Below are positions 9,900 to 17,157 of a DNA stretch of 64,000 bases, in pieces. The position numbers and the translations under genes are program-made. Each line of letters begins with the position of its first letter. The stretch's first letter is position 1. This DNA comes from Novosphingobium panipatense (GTDB taxonomy: Bacteria > Pseudomonadota > Alphaproteobacteria > Sphingomonadales > Sphingomonadaceae), in the NCBI RefSeq assembly GCF_002149965.1, contig NZ_MSQB01000003.1, forward strand, positions 186,001 through 250,000, read 5' to 3'. The notes below the pieces were generated by a model. That model had not been told where the DNA came from and made no database searches. It saw nothing but the letters and a program-made list of their open reading frames with translations.

Positions 9900-9915
9900 C
9901 CTCCCATATGGGAGG
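9900..9915. promoter_or_regulatory. Perfect 16-bp palindrome over the ribosome site of the divergent regulator
   Basis: CCTCCCATATGGGAGG reads the same on both strands. It sits in the cysD/regulator gap, two bases before the regulator ATG, and its right arm is that gene's only ribosome-binding sequence. It could be an operator, or an mRNA hairpin hiding the ribosome site, or both. Confidence 0.5.
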
Positions 9916-9917
9916 GC

Positions 9918-11015
9918 ATGGCGCTTACCAGCAACGATGAGACCGATCTCCTGATCCCGCTCTTTCAGGGAAGTGCCGAAAATCCGCGATTTTCGACATT
10001 TCTGGAAAGACTGCGTCGTCGCACCCAAGCCGATTACGTCAGCCTGATCCTTCGCATGGGCGATGGCCTGCAAGCCGCAATCGTCGAGAGCTACGCCGGA
10101 ATCGACTTGCGCAAACGGGCCCGCGAGTCGGAACAGCAGGGGCCATTCGACCTCGACCGCTATCTCTACGACAGCTTGCGGCCGGGCCGGGTCTATTCGA
10201 TCGGGGAAATGATCGATCACGATCCGGTGGCGCGCGCGGATCGCAACCGGCGGATGGCGAAACTCGGCATAGGGGACGAGCGCGTGGTGCGGATCGCCGG
10301 CGGCGAGCGCTACAGCGCATGGCTGATGATGGCTCGCACACGCGAATGCTCGGCCGCGGACGGCGCCTTGCTCTCCAGCCTGGCGCCTTATGTGGCCATT
10401 GCGGTCGAGAACCTCGTGGCGATGGACCGCGACCGGCTGGCGGCGCGGATCAATGCCATGGGTCTGGAGCGTACCGGCAAGGGCTGGATGCTACTCGATG
10501 CCGAAGCGCGGGTGGTGGCGGCCGATCCGGCGCTGGCGGAATTCTGGCAGACGCATTGCGGCGCGGCCCTGCGCCCGGGCGAACGCGTGCTGGGCCTCGA
10601 CCTCGCCGCCGAGCGCAAGCTGGCGGCCATCGCAGCGGAATTGACACAGGACCGCGCGCTGTCCGCGCGGCCGCTGCTGTTGCGGGACAATCCGCATATC
10701 GAGGCGCTGCTGATGCCCGCCGAAAATGCCGAAGCGCTCGCGGCACCGGCAATCCTGGCGCTCTGCTCGCTGCCCCGTGCCCTTTCGGATGACAGCGCAG
10801 AGCGACTGGCGGAAGTCTTCGACCTGCCCCGGCGTGAGGCGGAATTGGCGATGGCGCTGGCGGACGGGCACTCCATCGCCGAAGCCGCGGAGCGCATGGG
10901 CCTGACCTTGGAAACGGCGCGCAACTATTCCAAGCGGCTCTACGCCAAGCTGGGCGTGCGCGGGCAGGCGGAACTTGTGCGGCTGGTATATGAGAGTAGC
11001 GCGGTGATGGCGTGA
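9918..11015 (+). CDS. LuxR-type transcriptional regulator with N-terminal sensor region
   Basis: Regulator of 365 residues. The C-terminal 65 residues are a GerE/LuxR helix-turn-helix: [20 protein letters not shown] then [20 protein letters not shown]. The N-terminal 160 residues look GAF-like ([37 protein letters not shown]), followed by a PAS-like middle ([23 protein letters not shown]). No phospho-acceptor receiver domain is seen, so it probably senses a ligand or redox signal. The ribosome site lies inside a 16-bp palindrome. Divergence from cysD makes sulfate activation its likely target, by inference. Confidence 0.8.
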   Translation: MALTSNDETDLLIPLFQGSAENPRFSTFLERLRRRTQADYVSLILRMGDGLQAAIVESYAGIDLRKRARESEQQGPFDLDRYLYDSLRPGRVYSIGEMIDHDPVARADRNRRMAKLGIGDERVVRIAGGERYSAWLMMARTRECSAADGALLSSLAPYVAIAVENLVAMDRDRLAARINAMGLERTGKGWMLLDAEARVVAADPALAEFWQTHCGAALRPGERVLGLDLAAERKLAAIAAELTQDRALSARPLLLRDNPHIEALLMPAENAEALAAPAILALCSLPRALSDDSAERLAEVFDLPRREAELAMALADGHSIAEAAERMGLTLETARNYSKRLYAKLGVRGQAELVRLVYESSAVMA

Positions 11016-11083
11016 GCCAACATCGTTCCCCTGAGACTCCCGACCAACAGCGGAACGACGAAACCTCGCTTCCCCTCAACACA

Positions 11084-11175
11084 CCGTCATCCTGAACTTG
11101 TTTCAGGATCCATTTCTCGTCGCGCACCGACAGGGGATCGGCACGATGGATCCTGAAACAAGTTCAGGATGACGG
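11084..11175. repeat. Intergenic inverted repeat (sphingomonad REP-like), 30-bp perfect arms
   Basis: Arms at 11084-11113 and 11146-11175 are exact inverse complements of 30 bases, around a 32-base spacer. The core reads GTCATCCTGAACTTGTTTCA. It lies between the 3' ends of two convergent genes, where it could also stop transcription both ways. The sequence type recurs between genes in many sphingomonads, from memory. Confidence 0.85.
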
Positions 11176-11200
11176 GAGTTGAGAGAAAAAGCATGGGCGA

Positions 11201-12457
11201 TCAATCGCTGAGCTTGGCCTCCATCGCCCCGATCTCCGAACGCAGCCACATCGTCTCGGACAGGTTCTTGCCGCCCGAAGCTGCCAGCAGCGCCTCATGC
11301 GCCGCCTTGCGCACGGTGAGCGCCGCCACATTGTCCGGCTCGCCCGCGAGTGCGATGTCGGTGAGATGCACAGCCTCCAGCGGAGCGCCTGCATCCAGCT
11401 TCGCCTGCGCCCGCTCAGCCAGCTTGGCCGCACCACCCGCCAATTCCACCAGATCGGCATCCACACTGGAACGCGGCACACCGTAGAGCGCAGTGGTGCC
11501 GTCCTCATAGTGCAGCCAGCCCGAATACTCGCGCCAGATCGACTTGACCGCCCAGGCCGCCTTGCCGTGGAATTCGCCGATCTCCAGTCCTTCGGGCCAG
11601 GCGAATTCGCGCATCAAGGTATGCACGTCCTTGCCCGCCTTCATGCCTTCGAGCGTGTAGTCCCGCACATAGCTGACCGCCGCGTGCATCCTGTCGAGAT
11701 CGGCACGGATACGGTCGGCACCGCGAATGGCCTCGCCGTGCCCGGTAACGACGATCTCCGCCCCAAGGTCGCGGATCGTCTCCAGCGACTTCAGGTAATT
11801 GCGGACCAGACGCGGCTTGTCTCCACGCAGGGTGTTGAGGAACGGCATCGACAGCCAGACCGGCCCGAAGACATTGCCGGTGAAGGCGATCTTCTCCCTG
11901 GGCATCCAGACCGTCAGCGCGTCGATGGTCTCGCCCTCGGGCGTGGAGATCAGTTCGAACGTCCGCCCGCCAAGGTCGATGGTCAGGCGGCGATCGACCA
12001 GAATGTCCGGCACCACATTCGGCGCCGGCTTGGGCGAACCGCCGCGCTTCAGCGTCGATCCCCAGAGCTTGCCGCTCCTCGGCCCGAAGAAGGGCTGAAG
12101 ATCCATCATGTCCGAAAGCGCTTCGTTGAAGCCCGGCCCGCCGACGACTTGCGTGCCGTCCTCCAGAAATTCCGGCACCCCGCCGAAGTGATCGGCATGG
12201 CTTTGGGTCAGGATGATGAAGGCCAGCGGGCCGGTGCGCGGCGGGGTCAACAGGCGCTTGGTGCGCTCGGCATTGTCCATGAAGCCGGTGTTGATCATGA
12301 CGTCGCCCTCCGCCGTCGTCACGAGGTAGGCGTTCGAGATATCGTTCGCCTGAAACACGAAATCGGTGATCGCGATAGCCTCGGCCTGCTCGTCTCCCGA
12401 GCGGACGAGCCCTGCCAGCTTCGGCCCGGAGTCTTTCACTCTGTCAGCACTTGGCAT
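11201..12457 (-). CDS. Metallo-beta-lactamase-fold protein, alkylsulfatase-like, with altered metal ligands
   Basis: Protein of 418 residues. The MBL fold covers about residues 30-265, followed by an alkylsulfatase-type dimerisation segment (FHGKAAWAVKSIWREYSGWL... LTDIALAGEP). Family members end in an additional SCP2-like domain, absent here. The usual THxHxDH metal motif reads TQSHADH (84-90), so the first histidine is glutamine Q85. The bridging acid expected after FTG is replaced (FTGNVF). TGHGEA and LRGD remain. A classic two-zinc sulfatase site is therefore doubtful; it may bind one metal or act on another ester. It starts one base after the zinc alcohol dehydrogenase stops. Confidence 0.75.
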   Translation of the reverse strand: MPSADRVKDSGPKLAGLVRSGDEQAEAIAITDFVFQANDISNAYLVTTAEGDVMINTGFMDNAERTKRLLTPPRTGPLAFIILTQSHADHFGGVPEFLEDGTQVVGGPGFNEALSDMMDLQPFFGPRSGKLWGSTLKRGGSPKPAPNVVPDILVDRRLTIDLGGRTFELISTPEGETIDALTVWMPREKIAFTGNVFGPVWLSMPFLNTLRGDKPRLVRNYLKSLETIRDLGAEIVVTGHGEAIRGADRIRADLDRMHAAVSYVRDYTLEGMKAGKDVHTLMREFAWPEGLEIGEFHGKAAWAVKSIWREYSGWLHYEDGTTALYGVPRSSVDADLVELAGGAAKLAERAQAKLDAGAPLEAVHLTDIALAGEPDNVAALTVRKAAHEALLAASGGKNLSETMWLRSEIGAMEAKLSD

Positions 12458-12458
12458 T

Positions 12459-13466
12459 TCAAGCCTCCTCGATACCGATCATGACCTTGGCGGATTGCGG
12501 CGTGGCGGCGATTTCCAGGCCCTTCATGATCTCGCTGAAGGGCAGCTTGTGGCTGATCATCGGCGCGATCCTGTCCTTCAGGCGGGGCATGGCGGCCACC
12601 ACTTCGGGCATTTCAGTGGGATAGCCGACCGCCGTGGTGATCGTCATCTCGCTGGTCAGCATGCGGCCGACCGGGAACTCGATGGGCCGCATGTAGGCGG
12701 CGGTGATGACCAGCTTGGCATGCAGCTTGGCCATCATGATCACATCGGTCAGGATATTCGGCGCGCCCGCCGCGTCGATGAAGGCATCGGTGCCCACACC
12801 CACGCGGCCATAGCTGGGCACTTCGCCGTGCAGCTTCGCCAGTTCGGCGCGCAGGTCGATCTTGCTGGGATCGAGCGCGGCCCGAACGCCCAGCGCCCGC
12901 GCGCGTTCCAGACGCTCTTCCGAAAGGTCCAGCGCGACAACATCGGTTACACCGCGATCGACCAGCCAGAGCAACATGCCAAGGCCGATGGGTCCGCAGC
13001 CGAACACGACGACCTTGTCGCCCGGCTTCACATCGGCGCGATTGACGCCGTGCATGGCGACGGCCAGCGGCTCGCACATGGCGGCCACGTCGTAGGAGAT
13101 GCCTTCGGGAATCGGCAGGATGGAGACGCCCAGCCGGGCCTCGCGCACCAGCAGTTCCTGCGTGAACGCGCCTTCCGGCCCGCCCGAACCGATATTGCTG
13201 GGCGTCATCATCGGATTGACGATGACGGCATCGCCCACGGAAATGCCGGCGACTTCGGCGCCGACTTCCATCACCTCGCCCGCACCTTCATGGCCCAGCG
13301 CGGTCTCCACGCCCGGCGGAATGCCGCCCATCTTGATGTAGGACAGGTCCGATCCGCAGATGCCGACCGACTTCATCCTGACGACCACATCCTTCGGCCC
13401 CGCCGCCGGACGTTCGTAAGCATCGACGCGGACATCGCCTTGCCCATGGATCTTGAGCAGTTCCAT
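12459..13466 (-). CDS. Zinc-dependent alcohol dehydrogenase (MDR family)
   Basis: Medium-chain dehydrogenase of 335 residues, similar to polyol/threonine dehydrogenases. Catalytic-zinc residues are visible at C37 (VGICGSD) and H59/E60 (ALGHEG); the nucleotide fold has VVFGCGPIGLGM. The lobe that normally holds four cysteines for structural zinc reads IVNPMMTPSNIGSGGPEGAF and has none, so only one zinc is expected. It lies directly before the MBL-fold gene and 20 bases after the SDR in one operon. Probably oxidises a secondary alcohol; substrate unknown. Confidence 0.85.
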   Translation of the reverse strand: MELLKIHGQGDVRVDAYERPAAGPKDVVVRMKSVGICGSDLSYIKMGGIPPGVETALGHEGAGEVMEVGAEVAGISVGDAVIVNPMMTPSNIGSGGPEGAFTQELLVREARLGVSILPIPEGISYDVAAMCEPLAVAMHGVNRADVKPGDKVVVFGCGPIGLGMLLWLVDRGVTDVVALDLSEERLERARALGVRAALDPSKIDLRAELAKLHGEVPSYGRVGVGTDAFIDAAGAPNILTDVIMMAKLHAKLVITAAYMRPIEFPVGRMLTSEMTITTAVGYPTEMPEVVAAMPRLKDRIAPMISHKLPFSEIMKGLEIAATPQSAKVMIGIEEA

Positions 13467-13486
13467 CGCTTCTCTCCCTTCGTCGC

Positions 13487-14278
13487 TTACGGACGAACCA
13501 TGTAGCCGCCGTCGATCGTGACCGTCTCACCGGTCATGAACGAACTGGCGTCCGAGCAAAGATAGGCGCCGATGCCCTCGAAGTCCGCCGGATAACCGGT
13601 GCGCTTCATCGGAATCGTCGGGGCGAAATGCGCGGCCACGGCATCGGCGCGAGCGCCCTCGCCCATCATCGGCGTCATGATCAACCCCGGCGCGACGACG
13701 TTGGCACGAATGCCCAGCGGGGCGAGTTCGATAGCCAGGCAGCGGATCGCCGCCGCCACGGCCGCCTTCGATGCGGCATATTCCATCTTGCCCGGCAGGC
13801 CCTGGAACAGCGAGAGCGAACCGCAGGCGACAAGGCTGCCGCCGCTCTGGTCGCCCGCCTCCACGCGCGCCTTCATCAGCCGCGCGCCTTCGCGCAGGGT
13901 GAAGAAAGCACCATCCAGCGCAGTCTTCTGGAATTCATACCAATGCTCGGTCGGCATCTCGAAAGCCGAGTTGTAGCGTGGGCTGGTGCCGGAGTTCGCA
14001 AACACGCAGTCCACCCGGCCGAAATCGGCCATCACCTGCTCGTAACCGGCCTTGATGTTCGCTTCTTCCGAAACGTCCACCTGATAGGCGATCACCTTGC
14101 CCGCGCCGGCCGCTTCCAGTTCGGCCTTGGCCTTCGCGCTCTTTTCCGCGTTGCGCGCCCAGATCGCCAGATCGCCGCCCATCTTGGCCACGCCCTTGGC
14201 AAAGCCGAAACCGATGCCGCCGTTACCACCGGTCACCACCGTCACCTTGCCCGTGCAGTCGAAAAGGCCCTTGGCCAT
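13487..14278 (-). CDS. Short-chain dehydrogenase/reductase
   Basis: Classical SDR of 263 residues: VTGGNGGIGFG for NAD(P), NSGT at the centre, serine in CGSLSLFQG and the catalytic YAASK. The C-terminal GETVTIDGGYMV is typical. Two adjacent ATG codons follow GAGGAG; the second (14278) has better spacing. First gene of the SDR-ADH-MBL operon, divergent from the AraC regulator with 170 bases between starts. Confidence 0.88.
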   Translation of the reverse strand: MAKGLFDCTGKVTVVTGGNGGIGFGFAKGVAKMGGDLAIWARNAEKSAKAKAELEAAGAGKVIAYQVDVSEEANIKAGYEQVMADFGRVDCVFANSGTSPRYNSAFEMPTEHWYEFQKTALDGAFFTLREGARLMKARVEAGDQSGGSLVACGSLSLFQGLPGKMEYAASKAAVAAAIRCLAIELAPLGIRANVVAPGLIMTPMMGEGARADAVAAHFAPTIPMKRTGYPADFEGIGAYLCSDASSFMTGETVTIDGGYMVRP

Positions 14279-14448
14279 CATTCTCTCCTCGATCCCGTTA
14301 CCGATTTTCCTGTCGGCACTTTCGTTGGCGCGATGTTTCCCGTGGGCGGCTTGTCCCGCAAGCTCGGCAATCGTAGAATTCAGGCCCTATCCAAGCGTCA
14401 GGGACACGAACTCGGGCCATAGACCCGACAAGTCCGGGAGAGCCTGCA

Positions 14449-15345
14449 ATGCCCGATAACCGCCCCGCCCATACGCCGACGATGATCGTCGATGCGGAGC
14501 TTTGCGCCGCGGGAATTACCGCGCAGATCGTGCGTTTCGACATTCCGGAGCCGACCGACACGCGCCACGCCGTGGGGGCCGGCTATCACGTCAACATGTG
14601 CCTGACCCCGCGCCCTCTGGAGTCGCGCGGCGGCTACCGAGAGCGCTGGGGGCCGCACCGTTTCGAGCGGCTTGGCGACATTTTCGTCATCCCGCCCGGC
14701 GAGTCGCTCTACATTCGCGGCGGCAGCGGCCGGCAGGCCTCGCTGGTCTGCACGATCGACGCATCGCTCGTGCATGATCTGCTGGGCCGTGACCTGCCAT
14801 GGGACGATGCGCATCTGGCCGCCGCGCTCGACATCGGCAGCGCACACGTGCGCGCGCTGCTGTTCCGCATCACTGCCGAAGTACGTCACCCCGGCCTCGC
14901 CTCCCAGCGGATGCTGGAACTGCTGGGCAGCGAACTGGCCATCGAGCTTGGCCGCTACGGTCTTGAAGTCTCGGAAAGGCCGATGACCGGCGGCCTCTCC
15001 GGCTGGCGCCTGCGACTGATCGAGGAGCGGCTGGCAAGCGACCTCGCCGCTCCCTCGCTCAAGGACCTTGCCGATCTCTGCGGGCTTTCGGTGCGCCAAC
15101 TGACGCGCGGCTTTCGCGTCAGCCGCGCCTGCTCGATCGGCGACTATATCGAACAGCGCCGGATGGAAGCGGCCAAGCGCCTGCTGATGGAGGGCGAAAG
15201 CGTGAAGACCATCGCCTTCGCCATGGGGTTCGCCTCCCCCTCCAGCTTCACGTTCGCGTTCCGCCGCGCCGTTGGCGCCAGCCCCAGCACGTTCCGCCAG
15301 CGGCAAGGCCGCGCGCTGGCATCGATGCCGTCCGTGGCGGCCTAG
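14449..15345 (+). CDS. AraC-family transcriptional regulator
   Basis: Regulator of 298 residues. The N-terminal half is a cupin-like sensor region (RFERLGDIFVIPPGESLYIR). The C-terminal 100 residues carry the two AraC helix-turn-helices: LKDLADLCGLSVRQLTRGFR and VKTIAFAMGFASPSSFTFAF. Start ATG with GGGAGAGCC upstream. It diverges from the SDR-ADH-MBL operon and precedes the sulfotransferase on the same strand, so it probably activates one or both. The inducer is not known. Confidence 0.85.
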   Translation: MPDNRPAHTPTMIVDAELCAAGITAQIVRFDIPEPTDTRHAVGAGYHVNMCLTPRPLESRGGYRERWGPHRFERLGDIFVIPPGESLYIRGGSGRQASLVCTIDASLVHDLLGRDLPWDDAHLAAALDIGSAHVRALLFRITAEVRHPGLASQRMLELLGSELAIELGRYGLEVSERPMTGGLSGWRLRLIEERLASDLAAPSLKDLADLCGLSVRQLTRGFRVSRACSIGDYIEQRRMEAAKRLLMEGESVKTIAFAMGFASPSSFTFAFRRAVGASPSTFRQRQGRALASMPSVAA

Positions 15346-15487
15346 GTCGGGTCTTGGCCCGGATTCGACATACCGACCCGAACTGACGCGCCAGCCGCAT
15401 TGCCAATCGGCCTCCTTCGCTGGCTATCTCATACGCATGAGGTCGCCGCAGCGGCCCGCTCCGAGACACGGGAAAGAGGATCACGCA

Positions 15488-16669
15488 ATGGCCGAGCAAC
15501 TCACGGCGGACAAGCTCGTCGGCGACGCTCTCATCGAACAGGCGATGAAGGACACCGGCATCCGGGACTTCGACAATGACACATGGCGCGAAGGCTTCGA
15601 TGTCTTCGTGAACGATTTCAACGCCGGGATCGCGCGCGGCCAGTACACCGAAGGCGGCATCACCCGCGCCGCCGCCGACACGCTCCACTACCTGCGCGGC
15701 CGTCTGAAGATTTCCGACTATCTGCGCCAGAACCCGGAATTGCTCAGCCGCCCGGTCGAGAAGCCGGTCTTCGTGATGGGCGTGCCGCGCACCGGCACCA
15801 CCCTGCTCTCGAACCTGCTGGCCGCCGACCCGGCGCGCCGCTCGCCGCTGACCTGGGAAATCGACGATCCGGTGCCGCCGGTCGCCTCCAGCGACCTGCT
15901 GACTACCGATCCGCGCGCGCAAGCCCGTCTGGCGCAGGAAAAGGCGATGCTCGAAGCCAATCCCGCCATGGGCAAGTACTATCGCGGCTCGGCCGTCTAT
16001 CCGAACGAGTGCGTGTTCTTCATGGCGCACGATTTCAAGACGCTGATGATCGATTCCAAGGGCAAGCTGCCGGGCTACAAGGAGTTCATCTTCTCCTGCG
16101 ACATGACCAGCGCCTACGAATACCACAAGAAATTCCTGCAGGTTCTCCAGCAGAACGCCGGGGGCGCGTGGAACGTGAAGAAGCCCAGCCATGCGCTGTG
16201 GCTGGAGACGATCTTCAAGGTCTATCCCGACGCCCGCGTGCTCTGGGCGCACCGCGATCCCTTCACCGCCACCGGCTCGCTCTGCTCGATTATCTCGCTC
16301 AGCCACATGGCGCACATGGGCAAGCCGGATACGGCGTGGCTCAAGGAAAACTACACCTGGCAGGCGGCCGAGCACGCCAACCGGATCATGGATTTCCGCG
16401 ACAAACACGGCGAGGACAAGATTATCGACGTCCACTATGCCGACATGACCGCCGACCCCATCGGCACCATGAAGAAGGTCTACCGCCAGCTCGGCGACGA
16501 ATGGACCGCCGAAGCAGAGGCCGGAATCCAGCAGTGGGTGGACGACAACCCGCAGGACAAGTTCGGCAAGCACGAATACAAGCTGGCGCAGTACGGCATC
16601 GAAAAGGCCGAGCTTGAGCCGCTCTTCGAACGCTATCTCTCACGCTACGACGTCGCGCGCGAAGGCTGA
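15488..16669 (+). CDS. Sulfotransferase family protein
   Basis: Protein of 393 residues that would transfer sulfate from PAPS to an acceptor hydroxyl. The 5'-phosphosulfate loop is VMGVPRTGTTLL, and the 3'-phosphate region contains LWAHRDPFTATGSLCSI. It resembles the sulfotransferase type often found in Alphaproteobacteria and mycobacteria. ATG at 15488 with AGAGGAT nine bases upstream. The VOC gene follows after 10 bases. Because cysD-cysNC-cysQ lies on the same fragment, PAPS supply and PAP removal are encoded nearby. The acceptor is unknown. Confidence 0.82.
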   Translation: MAEQLTADKLVGDALIEQAMKDTGIRDFDNDTWREGFDVFVNDFNAGIARGQYTEGGITRAAADTLHYLRGRLKISDYLRQNPELLSRPVEKPVFVMGVPRTGTTLLSNLLAADPARRSPLTWEIDDPVPPVASSDLLTTDPRAQARLAQEKAMLEANPAMGKYYRGSAVYPNECVFFMAHDFKTLMIDSKGKLPGYKEFIFSCDMTSAYEYHKKFLQVLQQNAGGAWNVKKPSHALWLETIFKVYPDARVLWAHRDPFTATGSLCSIISLSHMAHMGKPDTAWLKENYTWQAAEHANRIMDFRDKHGEDKIIDVHYADMTADPIGTMKKVYRQLGDEWTAEAEAGIQQWVDDNPQDKFGKHEYKLAQYGIEKAELEPLFERYLSRYDVAREG

Positions 16670-16679
16670 GGAGACGCCG

Positions 16680-17153
16680 ATGCTCGAAGGCTGCCATTAC
16701 CAGAACGCCTACGTCTGCGACAATCTGGAAGCCGGGATCGACCTGTTTCGCGGACGCGGGCTTGCCCGCGAACCGATGATCATCCCGGTGGACCAGCAGG
16801 TGCTCACGCCGCAGGGTTTGAAGCGCCAGAAGGGGCGGATCTGCTTCATCTGGATCGGCGAACTCCAGATCGAACTGATCGAGAACGAGATCGACGAAGT
16901 CGGCATCTACGCGGGCTGCCAGTCCAACGGCGGCCCACTGCGCTTCCACCACATCTGCTTCGGGGTGGACGACTGGGCGGACTTCCGCAAACGAGTCGAC
17001 AGTCAGGCGTTCCCGATCGCCATGGAACGAGAGCCCAATGACGATCCGAACACACTGAAATTCCTCTACCTCGATGCCCGCAAGGTCTTCGGGCACTACA
17101 TCGAATATACCTGGATGCCCGAGGCTATGTGGCAGCAGATCAGGGCCATGTAG
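16680..17153 (+). CDS. VOC (glyoxalase/bleomycin resistance/dioxygenase) family protein
   Basis: Protein of 157 residues made of paired beta-alpha-beta-beta-beta modules. Candidate metal ligands are H in LRFHHICFGV and E in GHYIEYTW; the position that is usually the first histidine is glutamine in HYQNAYVCD. Family members include isomerases, epimerases and dioxygenases. ATG at 16680 has GGAG seven bases upstream and follows the sulfotransferase by ten bases. It ends four bases before the end of the F0 synthase gene, which points the other way. Confidence 0.75.
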   Translation: MLEGCHYQNAYVCDNLEAGIDLFRGRGLAREPMIIPVDQQVLTPQGLKRQKGRICFIWIGELQIELIENEIDEVGIYAGCQSNGGPLRFHHICFGVDDWADFRKRVDSQAFPIAMEREPNDDPNTLKFLYLDARKVFGHYIEYTWMPEAMWQQIRAM

Positions 17154-17157
17154 GACC

